A stretch of DNA of 64,000 bases. Origin: Dactylorhiza incarnata. Its lineage: Eukaryota; Streptophyta; Magnoliopsida; Asparagales; Orchidaceae. Positions 50,406 through 61,940 of this stretch are shown one piece after another. The stretch lies in NCBI GenBank assembly GCA_033032865.1, contig JAWHQI010000170.1, positions 4,849,501 to 4,913,500 on the forward strand, read 5' to 3'. Below the pieces are notes generated by a model that was not told where the DNA came from, did no database searches, and worked only from the letters and a program-made list of their open reading frames with translations. Each line of letters opens with the position of its first letter. Positions within the stretch are counted from its first letter, which is position 1. The position numbers were made by a program, and so were the translations under genes.

Positions 50406-51472
50406 CTGAAATAAAGGGGCAACAAAACCATGAAGAATTAATGAAAGCAGACAATGCTTTATGTGCCGAGGCATAACAATTCATGATTTTACAAAAAAAA
50501 AAACTCGAGCACTCATTTGGTTTATCATAGATTATAGCGGCTGGAGTACTTGATAAGGAACACTTTTCTGAATCACTCGACCATAGAAAAGGAGGAAGGT
50601 TACAAATGCCTACAACCACGAGATAAGTTTCTAGAAAAGAGACATTAGAAAGAGATCCCTTCCTCACAAAGGACATGCTCCCTGAAGACAACATCCGGGA
50701 CAGTACCCTAGATTATTAATCCCGCCAAAGCAAGTAACAGGACGGGCGAAAAAAAAAACAATCGGACAACAACTAGTAGACCCCTAGAGGCATTGGGCGG
50801 AGCTCACAAGGATTTAAGCATAAATTTGAAAATTGAAGGGGAAGAAATGTGCATGCTTTTGAACTCTAAACATTTCTCTCTCACTCACTCGCCTACTCTC
50901 CCTATACTTTTGTGTTCATTCTCATTTTACAGATCACATCGGAGAGCTTTTATTAATTATTGTAGAGAGATTCATTAATACAATGATACAATTGTGCATG
51001 CTTTGATGAGGTATTTGAAATAACCACGATGTAGTATTTGAAAAACATGGATAACCAATCTGTATCTTTGAAAGATACAATAACCTCCATGGAAATGATA
51101 TATCTCTTCTACAAAAGTATTACAAAATATACACAACCCTCTTACATTGAGGTTGTGTATATTTTTGAAAATATATGAGGACTTTTTGTTTAAAATAATT
51201 TAAATATTATTTGACAGAGCGTGTAATGGCCTCTGTCTAAAATATGTTTTTAAAACTCAACAAACATAATAAGCTCTAAGCTTTATAACAGGGAAGCAAT
51301 AAATGGAGAAACAAAAGATTAATCTATCATGAAGATATTTGATGAGTAAAATCCATTTTTAAGGTGTTTTTTTTTTCACTCTAAAAAATTATAATCCCAA
51401 ACTACTCTATGTTGAGTTGTTGGTTCAAATTCGGATCTAGTTGGTGTTTTTTTAGTTCTCGACGAGACCTAG
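50406..51472. other. Upstream region of the ENOD93-like gene, no exon found
   Basis: Should contain intron and the first exon of the ENOD93-like gene if intact. I see AT-rich DNA and an open frame of little promise, but no family-like N-terminus. Confidence 0.5.
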
Positions 51473-51634
51473 AGATTGAGAACCGCCGATCAGATCATTA
51501 AAGAGGAGAAAGCGCGGCTGACGAAGCTCGTGCAAGCAGCCACGGGGGAAACTTTCCAGACGAAGGTTACTAGAGGCTTGACTACGGCTTCAAGTGTGAC
51601 GCAGGATGAATCTACCGGTCACAAACGCGCCTAA
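51473..51634 (+). other. Isolated 53-codon open frame, unrecognised
   Basis: The frame opens after a TAG at 51470 and reads RLRTADQIIKEEKARLTKLV through to DESTGHKRA and TAA. It lacks an ATG and is preceded by GACCTAG, so it could be a last exon or a TE piece. Composition is that of a normal soluble protein. No relative recognised. Confidence 0.3.
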
Positions 51635-52099
51635 ATGAATGCAAACATGCACGTGAAAATACAAAAGACACTATGACAACCCTAATGATAATACAAATGA
51701 CTCAACAAGCAATCCAATAAATAAGGAGCTCGCAATAGAACCCCAACTTTAATGCAAGTGCAACACTTCAATGGTGCAATTAATTAAATAATAATAATTA
51801 TAAAATCCCGCTCAAGCGTCACAATTGATCACATATATTGCAATTTAGGGAAACAGATAATAAGTGCAAATTAATTAAAAGTGTTAAAGATTAAATGCAA
51901 GGGCGAATAGAGCACACACATAAATTAATTAAACGAGCTAAATCAACTGAGTAACATATGACTAGAAATAATAAGGTATATCCTTGCAATGTAGATGAAT
52001 TTGAAAATAAATGTGGAACTCATCGGGTAAAGGGTCATTGGCGTAGATGCAGGAATTCGGTGGTTGCAGATGTGTGGTTACGGCGAGGTGGGATTATAT

Positions 52100-52460
52100 T
52101 GGAGTATCAAACAAAACAAGAGACATGCTTGCAATAAACGGGAAAATGAATACAATCCGGCGCGGACGCCGGCCAAGATCTAGGAGGCTGGTTCCTCCTA
52201 AGACCCCTCTCTCAAATGAGAGCCAAAACCCTAATGATCCAAAGATCCCAAAAACACTCTCATACCTCCTTCTTATATGGGAGGAGGGGGCTCACAAGAC
52301 AATAACAATAAAAATAGTGCTTAATTAATATTAATTAATTAATTAATATGAATTAATTAATTAATACAAATTAATTACAGTAATTAACTAAGGATGTTTC
52401 CACATGCGCTCCTGTGACTCCTGCCAGGTGGTGTGCTCAGGCGGATGCGACGTCGTAACA
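52100..52460 (-). repeat. Left LTR (3') of short element 2
   Basis: It contains GGCGCGGACGCCGGCC, a TTAATTAATATTAATTAATT zone, and TATATGGGAGGAGG. On the minus strand it begins TGTTACGACGTCGCATC. Confidence 0.8.
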
Positions 52461-53382
52461 ATATGCCGCCCTTGAAAATGGACCTTGCCCTCAAGGTCAA
52501 GGTTAGATGATTTGTCGGGGTCTTTAATAATGTCGGCAGCGGGTATAGTTGGAAAAAAACATGGCGGGTTTGAGGAGGAATAAGAGTGATTAACAAAAAT
52601 AGTGAGGGGAATGGGTTGTCTGGTGGGTGTAATGATGAGTGCACGGGAAAAGGAAAAATTAAAAGGTGTGGGGGAGACAATGGCAGGCTGGTGGTAGTAG
52701 GGTGTTGAGTGGTGTGCCCAATAGCTGTCGTGAGAGAGAGGGACTGCGGAAAGGGGAAATAAGACAAGAAGGTTTTAAGTCGCGTGAAGGAAATGGGTTG
52801 TGAAGAGGAGAAAAGGGTGGAGGCTTGCTGAAATGTGCAGGAAGGGTGTCCGACAAGCGGTGGTAGGCAGCAGAAGAAAGAAGGCAGGGAGCGGTGGTGC
52901 GCATCGTTGGCCAAAGAGGGGGCCGATGCCGCCAGGGATCGGGGCGCTGAGCGGGGATCTGCCGCGACGAAGATCGTGCGCTAAGCTTGAAGCGACGGCG
53001 ACTGGAAGCTTGAAGCGATTGCGCGCTGAGCTTGAAGCGACTGGGCGCTGAGCGAGGACGACGGGAAGCTGGGAGCGTCGACCCAGGACTGTGTTGTTGC
53101 GGATGTGGTTGTCGTAGGAAGAGTGTTGACGAACTCGCCGCACGGAGCGACAATCGGTGGAAAGCTGGGAGCGAGCGTATCAGACCAACGATCGTTTGTT
53201 GTTGAAGGAGGTGCCGCCAAGGAGGAAGTCGCGTTTATGGTACGAGTGACGGGGATGCTGCGAAGGAGGCCGATGATTTCGTGAAGCTGGGTTGTATGTC
53301 GATCGAAAAGGTCGTGGAGGGCGAGGCTGGTACCCGGCGACTGAAAGGGCAGCGGGCGGAGGCCGGCAGGTCAGACCATTGA

Positions 53383-53737
53383 TGGAGTATCGAACAAAAC
53401 AAGAGACATGCTTGCAATAAACGGGAAAACGGATACAATCCGGCGCGGACGCCGGCCAAGATCTAGGAGGCTGGTTCCTCCTAAGACCCCTCTCTCAAAT
53501 GAGAGCCAAAACCCTAATAATCCAAAGATCCCTAAAACGCTCTCATACCTCCTCCTTATATAGGAAGGAGGCTCACAAGACAATAACAATAAAAATAGTG
53601 CTTAATTAATATTAATTAATTAATATGAATTAATTAATTAATACAAATTAATTACAGTAATTAACTAAGGAGGTTTCCATATGCGCTCCTGTGACTCCTG
53701 TCAGGTGGTGTGCTCAGGCGGATGCGACGTCGTAACA
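53383..53737 (-). repeat. Right LTR (5') of short element 2
   Basis: It is a close copy of 52100-52460, with CCTCCTTATATAGGAAGGAG in place of the left copy's TATA region. Confidence 0.8.
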
Positions 53738-55292
53738 GATTATGGATGCACATCGAGCGGTTCACGAATGCTCATCTTGCGACATACGGGGCACGTCAAG
53801 CAACTTGTGGCGAACTTTGGGCGGCTTCAAGGAGCTTACAATGAGGTGGGCATCGCGCGGCTTACGGGGGTGCACATCGAGCGGCTGCACATTGAGCGGC
53901 ATATGGGGCACACGAGCAATTCAAAGAGCACAATGTCTTGCCACAACACATTTTCCTCCCTCATCGGCCTGGATGGGGCTACTGGAGGAGGGTGGGTGGC
54001 TGTTTTGGAGCTGGGGTGGCTGGTTGGAGCTTCAAAACAATAAGGCTTAAAAGAGTGTAATGGGGAGGGTTGGTCAAGGCTCCTGGAGACTAGGAGGAGT
54101 CGGTTGAGGCTTAGAGACCAAGGGATGTATTAGTCTAGGTATGGATGGGGGATTTGGGATTACTGGAGGTAGATCCAAGGATTATGATGTTGTTGACGGG
54201 CAGAATATGGGCTGGAAGAGGGTTGTGGAGGTGGAGGCGGAGGCGGGGATGATGAAGATTGGAGAGGGGTGATAGAGCTTCAGGATGGGTCGCTGGAGGG
54301 AACTCGAGAGGTGGACGGAAGTTGGAAAAGGCTCCAGTGAATTAGAGTTCGGGGCGGGGGAAAAGGAAGTCGGGTTGGGGATGTGTGGGGAAAACTAGCA
54401 GCAGGTAGCGCAAAGGACAACCGGAGAAGGAATGAGGGGACTAACTGAAGGCTGTGGGGGTGGTCAAGAGCTCAGCGAAGTGGTAGTTGTTCCACTGCGT
54501 CACACCGTACTAAATCGGCACTAGCGGGCCAAAGGGTTTCTCTTTCTGTGAAGGAAACCGTTGATGTTATACCTAAAGTTTAAATATGATATATATAGAG
54601 GAGGATTTAGGGTAAACAATATGATGGCTATGATTGAGCAATCAGATTATTTACCATAACTCTCAAAATATAACTCCGAAAATATATAAAAAAATACATA
54701 CAAATATACAAAATCGAGTCAATCGCAATTAGAGTTTGACCCAATAAACCCTCAAATAGTGCGTGATCGATCTCATCAAATTGGTGCAGTGATCGTGCTG
54801 CAATCTTCGAGGTTGTCGGCAGTGCAGACGGAGGGCTTGGCGGTGTCGCGACATCATGCAGGGTGCGTTGTTGTAGGTGTCTTAGGTCAGGTTGGCGTCA
54901 GATCAGGTACCGTATCAAGCTAGTGCAGGGTCAGGCGGGTCAACGACAGGATGTAAGCCTGCAAGACAGTAAACCTTGATCGGGCAGCATGATTGCATTT
55001 GGATTGGGTTCAGCCGCTTGTGCTTGAGCTGGTGGAGGAGGTCGACTGCAACGGGTGCGGGGAAGCTTTCCTTGCACCATGTTCTTGTTTGGTGGTTGGT
55101 CGTCTAACAACAACAAAAGTTTGTGGTAGTTCTATGCTTGCAGTAGGTCTTGACATGTCTGATTCCACCCATGATGATTTTATAAGATCATTGCATATTT
55201 TCTCTTGAGTATTCCTATATTGAATTTTATTGATTTTGGATTCCGTGGGATGTTGATTATTCAAGTATTGAATTTTATTCTTGTTGATCTGT
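53738..55292. other. GC-rich spacer and LTR-like fragment, no gene
   Basis: 53.74-54.55 kb is GC-rich, with repeated GGCTTCAAGG-, TCGAGCGG- and GGTGGCTGG-type phrases and several short open frames in different frames. 54,590-54,800 carries an LTR-like stretch related, inverted, to 32,580-32,780. 54,779-54,830 (AAATTGGTGCAGTGATCGTG) recurs at 58,133 and 58,291. Nothing in 54.83-55.29 kb is recognised. Confidence 0.5.
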
Positions 55293-58132
55293 TGATGCGA
55301 TCCAATTTAGGATCAATATGACAGATGCTAGAATCAGATCTAATTCGCGTGATGAAGAGAAGAAATTAACTCCACGGAACAGCACAATCAATTGGTATTA
55401 AGAACTCACGAATTACACGTAAAACAAGAACACATCCTAAAAAGTATACTTCTGAACGGATGCCATAGCTCAAGAAGCACAGTTGCCTCTCAGCTCCACA
55501 CACATGCTCCAGATTCGAAAAAATGACAAGATGAGCCAACTAACTACCTTACCCCTCTATTTATAAGAAAAAGAACATAAGGAAAAGACAATACTACCCC
55601 TTCCCTACTACAACATTTAGACTAATTATTTCCCGCCAACACCACCACTTTATTCAGAACGTATCATTGTCCTCCCCTTGAAAAAAAAACTCCTCCTCAA
55701 GGAGGAAACAAAGGATAGCACTGGCGCAGCATTTCTAAATCTTCCCATGTTGCTTCTGCTACTGTGCCATTGTGCCATTGTACCAACAACTGTGTAATAA
55801 CTTTGTCATGCTTCTGCACAATTCGACGATCCAAAATCGCTGCCGGTTCAACCAACAAATTCCCTTCAGCAGTCACCGTGGTAGGCAAATATCCAGCGAC
55901 CACAGGTTCATCTCCCTTATACTCACGCAGCTGCGATATATGGAAAGTGTGGTGTATTCGAGCTTTCGGAGGCAGCTGCAGCTTATAAGCCACTTCTCCA
56001 ACTTTATTTACCACCTTAAATGGTCCAAAAAACTTTGGGAGAAAGTTTATGAAACCCATGGCTACGCAAACTTACTTGCTTGTAGGGTTGAATTCTGACA
56101 AAAACCCACGACCCCGCCTCTAAAGTACGTTCCCTGCGCTTCCGATTAGCTAGAACTCGCATACAATTTTGAGCTTGATGTAAATTAAATTTGAGAATCG
56201 AAATCACTTTCTACCTAGCCTCCAAGGTCCTATCCACAGTTTCCACCATTGTCAAGCCTTCAACATAAGGAATATGTAAGGCGGGTTCCTGACCATACAC
56301 AACCTCATACGGTGTCATCTTAATGGCGCTATGATAAGACGTGTTGTACCACTATTCCGCTAATGGCAGCCAAGAAAACCAGGCATTCGACCACTCAAAG
56401 CACATACAATGAAGGTAGCCCTCCAAACACCGATTCACAACTTCAGTTTGCCCGTCAGATTGCGGATGGTATGCAATGGACATATGTAACTGCACTCCCA
56501 AAATCCTGAAGAGTTCTTGCCAAAAGAACTAAGGAATACTGTATCACGATCACTGACCATTGATTTCGGTATACCATGAAGCCGCGCAATGGTACTGAGA
56601 AATGTACGTGCACCACCTCTGCTGTGTAAGGATGTTTTAAAGCCGCAAAGTGCGCTTGTTTGCTAAGTCTGTCAACCACAACCAAAATGATCGTCTGACC
56701 ATAACTAGCAGGTAAGCCATCTATAAAATCTAGAGAAATCTCCTCCCAAACTCATTCCGGCACCGGAAAAGGCTGTAAAATCATCGGTCGGCGCAAATCT
56801 ATCTTGCACCGTTGACAGACATCACAATTTTGAATGTAATCATATCGGGTTTCATCCTCTTCCAATAAAAATGTCTCTTCACCCTCCTCTAAGTCACATT
56901 AATACCGGAGTGTCCCCCAACTACTCCATTGTGGTAAATCTGGAGGATCTTCTTCTTAAGTGCTACATCATGTCCAACACTAATTTCCCTTTGCGCCTTA
57001 ATAACCCGTGCATCCACGTATAATTGGCTTTGTTAGCATCATTCGCCTCCTTTGCCTTAATGATCTTTTGAAGATTATCATCCTGCAGCCACGATTGCTT
57101 AATGTGCCGAATAATATCAGAAGAAACTACTATACGTATTTGTAACTCGCCCTCCACTTGTTCATTAGTTTCCACAGGATATCTAGACAAAGCATCAGCA
57201 CACCCATTCTCTTTCCCTTTCTTATATATAATTTGAAAATCATACCCCAACAATTTGGAGATATGCTTTTGCTGAGCCGGAGTCGCCATTTTCTGCTGAA
57301 GTAAAAAATCGAAGGCTCTGATGATCCTTTCGAATAATAAAAGAGCAACCAACCAAATAGTGGCGCCAATGCTGGATTGCCATAACCAACGCCAACAGTT
57401 CCTTGTCATACACAGAAAGTGCCGCATTCTTAGGACCTAAAGCTTTGTTGAAGTATGCTATCAGACGATCGTCATCAAATCGAGGAAACTCAATCCTGGC
57501 TAATCTGGTAGCCATATGATTCACCTGAGCGCGATTAGAACAGTCATTTCCAGAAGCAGATGCGCTACCCATTTCCACCGAGTTGTTCAGGCGTAAGCCG
57601 CCAAGTAAATTACGTACCTCCGCCAAAGTACGCTCATTTTGATCCTTAACCGATTGTAAAACTTACGCCATTTCCTCCTCGGTCTGTTGCAACAATCAAG
57701 ATCTGTTTGCGCATCCATAGATCTTGTATTAGCCACCATTACAAGATCAGGAAAGACTTTCCCTCTGATACTAATGATACGATCCAATTTAGGATCAATA
57801 TGACAGATGCTAGAATCAGATCTAATTTGCGTGATGAAGAGAAGAAATTAACTCCACAGAACAGCACAATCAATTGGTATTAAGAACTCATGAATTACAC
57901 GTAAAACAAGTACACATCCCAAGAAGTATACTTCTGAACGGATGTCATAGCTCAAGAAGCACAGTTGCCTCTCAGCTCCACACACATACTCTAGATTCGG
58001 AAAAATGACAAGATGAGACAACAAACTACCTTACCCCTCTATTTATAAGAAAAAGAACATAAGGAAAAGACAATACTACCCCCTCTTACTACAACATTTA
58101 GACTAATTATTTCCCGCCAACACCACCACTTT
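55293..58132 (-). mobile_element. Gypsy chromovirus with large internal deletion
   Basis: The left (3') LTR is 55293-55666: on the minus strand TGATACG to GATCGCATCA, just after a purine tract (CCTTGAAAAAAAAACTCC on the plus strand). The right (5') LTR begins at 57775 with matching sequence and breaks off at about 58132, lacking its last 15-18 bp. Next to it the minus strand reads TTAGTATCAGAGGG, a modified initiator-Met primer site. The interior goes from gag N-terminus straight into RNase H; protease, RT and most of gag are gone. Confidence 0.88.
55697..57787 (-). pseudogene. Gag / RNase H / integrase / chromodomain pseudogene
   Basis: From the right: gag start region (MVANTRSMDAQTD, near 57740, out of frame), then MATRLARIEFPRFDDD fused without break to RLIAYFNKALGPKNAALSVY (near 57460), where the second part is RNase H. 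RNase H ends DALSRYPVETNEQ (57180). An eroded integrase follows (VVVDRLSKQAHFAALKHPYT, 56,680), with stops and shifts. The C-terminal part (55697-56059) has FFGPFKVVNKVGEVAYKLQL and a chromodomain (LLVQWHNGTVAEATWEDLEM). The polyprotein is inactive. Confidence 0.87.
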
Positions 58133-58341
58133 AAATTGGTGCAGTGATCGTGATGCAATCTTCGAAGCTGTCAGCAGTTGTTGCTACCTTACCCCTCTAT
58201 TTATAAGAAAAAGAACATAAGGAAAAGACAATACTACCCCCTCTTACTACAACATTTAGACTAATTATTTCCCGCCAACACCACCACTTTAAATTGGTGC
58301 AGTGATCGTGATGCAATCTTCGAAGCTGTCAGCAGTTGTTG
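58026..58341. repeat. Perfect 158-bp tandem duplication across an LTR end
   Basis: 58026-58183 and 58184-58341 appear identical. Each unit holds the last 107 bp of the truncated LTR plus AAATTGGTGCAGTGATCGTG and about 30 bp more. The perfect match suggests a recent event or an assembly fault. Confidence 0.92.
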
Positions 58342-59051
58342 CAATCCTACCAGCCCGGTCCTAAGAACAAGACGAAGGTCAAGAGGAGGCCAGGAGGGGG
58401 AGAGAAGAATGGTCTGGGGAGGGAGACGAAAGGGTAATTTGCATTAATCAAATCCTTAAAACTGTTTGCTGGCTATTACAGTATTTATAACTACGTAATT
58501 ACATTATGCGGTTCATATGACTGTTACAGGAAATAAAAGATGCAATATGATTTAAACTGCCGCTAGCTGGCTGACGCGTGGCTGATTATTTTTCGTTGGA
58601 TCTGTCTTGGGAGTGAATATATTATAATTGTCGTTGGATGGACTCTTATTTCTCTCGTCCGTTAATAATGCCGATGATGATTTCCCTCCGCTGGATGATG
58701 CGTACTTCTGATTGTTTTATGATCGTTGGATCTGGGGATGAAATCTGAGGCGTGTGACTAAACCCTAACATTTGCTCTCCCTTTAAGAACGATGTCCTCA
58801 ACGTTTTGTTCACTGTGTCGTTGTTCTCCTTCTGCAGAGTAGAGAGAATAGCAGGAGCGTTACCCTTCCTGCGCCATTTCTTCGATGATTTGGTTGAAAC
58901 ATTTGGAGATGGCAGCCTATGATGTATGGAAGGTTATACTGATGGATATTGGCGATCTACTGAGGGTGCAACTCGATGTTTCAACACTGGATCTGAGCTC
59001 GTGCGGTAATGATCCCCTTGTTCTACTCCTTCATTTTCTCGGTGAGGGTGT

Positions 59052-60155
59052 TCATCTTCTGTGTCCTTTCAGGCGGTGTAGGTATTTTTCTGGGTTTTCT
59101 GTTTTGCTTGCCGGAATATTTTCGTGATTTTGGTCTTCGGTGGTGTGCTCCTGAGCTTTCTTCTGGCGATTACCCTTTTTTTCTTTTTTTCCCCGTGTCT
59201 GCTGAAGTATTTCCTTGTCGAGGCTCATTTTGTGACGTTGTAGTTCGGCTTGCATTTCTGGTATATCTGTGAGGTCGGAAACGTCTTCCCAAGTGCTGTC
59301 TGCAGGGGGTAGCCCTTGCCATTGGATTAGTACTTGGGGTATTTCTCGTCCTTGCCGTAGGATTCGGCGTGAGCTGATGACGGCCATAGGTTGGTGTAGT
59401 GGTTTGTTATTCCAGCTGAGTGGTGGTAACTCGATTATTTGCTGATCTGGGTTACCCACGTAGGGCTTGAGTAAGGAGACGTGAAACACTGGGTGTATTT
59501 TTGATTCTGCTGGTAGAAGTAAGCGATATGCCGTTTCCCCAATTTTTTCTGTTATCTGGAAGGGTCCATAATATTTTAAGCTCAATTTCCTGCCGGATGG
59601 TCTGACCATCGTTAGTTGTCGGTATGGATGAAGTTTCAGTAGGACCCAGTCCCCTTTTTCCATGGTGAGATCTGTGCGTTGTTTGTCGGCTTGATTCTTC
59701 ATCCTGTTTTGGGCCTTTGCTAGATTTTCTTTGAGTGTTTGCAGCAATTCTTCACGATTTTGCAATGTTGTCTCTACTGCTTCATTTGTTGTCCCACCTG
59801 CACAGTAGTTCAACAAACCCGGGGGTGTTCGACCATACATGACCTCAAATGGAGTCATGTTGGTCGAGCTGTTAAAGGTGGTATTATAATGGTATTCTGC
59901 TAGTCCTAGATATTCTGACCATTTGTTAGGCTGCTCATGAGTAAATATTCTTAAATATTGTTCAACACATCGATTAACCCTCTCGGTTAGCCAATTTGTT
60001 TGTGGATGATATGAGGAACTGTATTTTAGGTGTGTTCCTTGTATTCTAAACAACTCTGTCCAGAAATCACTTAAAAATAGGTTGTCCCTATCTGATATAA
60101 TGGATTCTGGAATTCCATGTAGTTTGCCTACATAATTCCAGAATTCATTTCCCAC
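59052..60155 (-). pseudogene. Integrase C-terminal half and chromodomain
   Basis: A 367-codon open stretch. It contains SIISDRDNLFLSDFW (second catalytic Asp), HPQTNWLTERVNR (catalytic Glu; the usual DGQTE is changed to NWLTE), the linker and LKYYGPFQITEKIGETAYRL, then a chromodomain (PQVLIQWQGLPPADSTWEDV). The first catalytic Asp lies in the neighbouring piece (60145-60651), in another frame. It ends with a charged tail (QTRGKKEKKGNRQ). Not translatable as one protein. Confidence 0.88.
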
Positions 60156-60651
60156 TATTGGCCCAGAGATAGGGTGTTTTAATGGGATTAGATTGTATGA
60201 CCTTTGATAACCTGTCTACTACTACCATTATTATAGTAAATCCATGGGATTTAGGTAGACAGGTGATAAAGTCCATGGTGATATCTGCCCAGATCTTTTT
60301 TGACGTTGGCAATGGTTGTAATAAGCCATAAGGGATGTGATTTACTGCTTTTGCCTTTTGGCAAATGTCACACTCCCTTATGTAATCTGTGACCTCTTGT
60401 TTCATATTTCTCCAGTAGAATTGTGTGTTAATTTTATGTAGAGTACCTTTTATTCCAGAGTAACCACCCACAGGGCTAGAGTGAGCTTCAGTGATGATTT
60501 TCTTCTTAATTGTGGATTGGCTGAGAATGTATATTTTTTGTTTGTATGTTATATATGCTCCCTGTTGTCTCCATGCTGGGTATGCCTGTGGCTCATTTCT
60601 AAATCTTTGGGTAAATTCATCATTGCTGTACTCCTGTTCCAACCCTTCCAA
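60145..60651 (-). pseudogene. Integrase zinc-finger and core start
   Basis: The H2C2 zinc finger (AHSSPVGGYSGIKGTLHKI...CDICQKAKA) and the first core motif (ADITMDFITCLPKSHG) with catalytic Asp are intact. The frame shifts near 60,175 before the second core motif. Confidence 0.87.
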
Positions 60652-60770
60652 TAGGGAGGAAGTTGGAACAGTGATTGTGTTTAGTCCAGCTGATGATGAA
60701 TGCTCTGGAATTATTGGGGCTCTAGATAATGCATCTGCAGCTTGATTAGTCTTGCCTGATTTAAATTTAA

Positions 60771-61366
60771 TTATGAAGTAGATAGGAAGGTTTGTTGTTC
60801 TGGCGTTTGAATGGATTGAGTAAGTAAGTTATGCAGGCTTTGATGATCTGTTAGGATGGTGAATTGGTGACCAAGTAGGTATTGCTGCCACTTGGCCACT
60901 GCTGTGGTAACAACATACATCTCTCTGATATATGTGGACTTTCGTTGCATCATTTGTGATAATTTCTTGCTAAAATAGGATATCGTTTGCTTATGTTGCA
61001 TTAATACTGCTCCTATTCCTATTCCGGATGCATCAGTTTTTATTATAAAGGGTTCATTAAAATTAGGTAGTGTTAATATTGGGTATGAAGTTAATTTAGC
61101 TTTTAAATTTTCGAAAGCCTCTTCAGTCTTTTTGGTCCATTGGAAGGCGTTTTTCTTCAATAAATCGGTTAAGGGGTTTCAATTTTGGCATAATCTCTTA
61201 TAAATTTCCTGTAATATCCGGTTAACCCCGGGAATGTTCTTACATCCTTCTGGTTAACTGGTACGGGAAATCTTTCAATGGATTCAATGTTATTTTTATT
61301 TGGGCTCACTTCTCCCTCTTTAATAGTGTGGCCCAGGAATTCAACCTCCTTAGTAAAAAAAATCAC
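60771..61366 (-). pseudogene. RT connection and RNase H pieces
   Basis: 61169-61366 reads EVEFLGHTIKEGEVSP and GLTGYYRKFIRDYAKIETP. After a one-base shift near 61,165, 60771-61160 reads LPNFNEPFIIKTDASGIGIG (RNase H first Asp in TDASG) and FTILTDHQSLHNLL, then loses frame at about 60,770 just before DALSR-like residues. Confidence 0.87.
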
Positions 61367-61877
61367 ATTTTGACAACTTAACCATTAATTTATTTTCTGA
61401 AAGTATACCTAAGGTGATTTCCAAATGCTCAAGGTGATCCTCTTCCATCAGGCTATAAATTAGGATATCGTCGAAAAAGATGACTATAAATTTCCTAAGT
61501 TGTTTTTTAAAAATAGAATTCATGAGTGCTTGGAATGTCGAGGGGGCATTGGTTAGCCCGAATGGTAGCACTATGAATTCGTAGTGCCCTTGATGTGTTC
61601 GAAAAGTTGTTTTATGCACATCTTCCTCTGTCATTCTAATCTGATGATACCCCGATCTTAAATCTATTTTGGAAAAATATCTGGCAAAAAATAATTCATC
61701 TAGGAGTTCATCAATAGTTGGTATCGGGAATTTATCCTTTATCGTTATTTTATTCAAGGCTCTATAATCTACGCAAAATCTCCAGGATCCGTCTTTTTTC
61801 TTTACGAGTAGAACTGGGGAGCTAAAAGTGGATGTGCTGGGTTTGATATGCCCATTCCTCAGCATCTCCTCCACCAA
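61350..61877 (-). pseudogene. Reverse transcriptase domain
   Basis: This piece has [52 protein letters not shown] and [11 protein letters not shown], i.e. all RT motifs with the FDD form of the catalytic loop intact. It is in frame with the protease piece (61941-62600), separated by a single TAA near 61,945. A shift follows at a run of eight T (61,355), where the next residues are in another frame. Confidence 0.9.
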
Positions 61878-61940
61878 TCGTTCTATTTCATTCTTCTGGT
61901 GGTATGGATATCTAAAAGGTCGTAGATTTGGCGTTGTAGA

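Larger units (their letters stand above)
52100..53737 (-). mobile_element. Short non-autonomous LTR element 2 (TRIM/LARD-like)
   Basis: Direct repeats 52100-52460 and 53383-53737 (361 and 355 bp) enclose a 922-bp interior without retroviral domains. On the minus strand each LTR starts TGTTACGACGTC and ends GATACTCCA. The interior next to the left LTR reads GCCCTTGAAAATGGACCTTG on the plus strand, matching the same place in the element at 33.7 kb. GATTAT follows the right LTR (53738-53743), and GATTAT precedes the left LTR with two extra bases between (52092-52097), a likely but imperfect target duplication. Interior open frames overlap in several frames and are not called. Confidence 0.8.

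Noticed and set aside
52384..53589. Long minus-strand frames inside short LTR element 2
   Set aside because: Three or more mutually overlapping frames with biased composition, and no retroviral motif.
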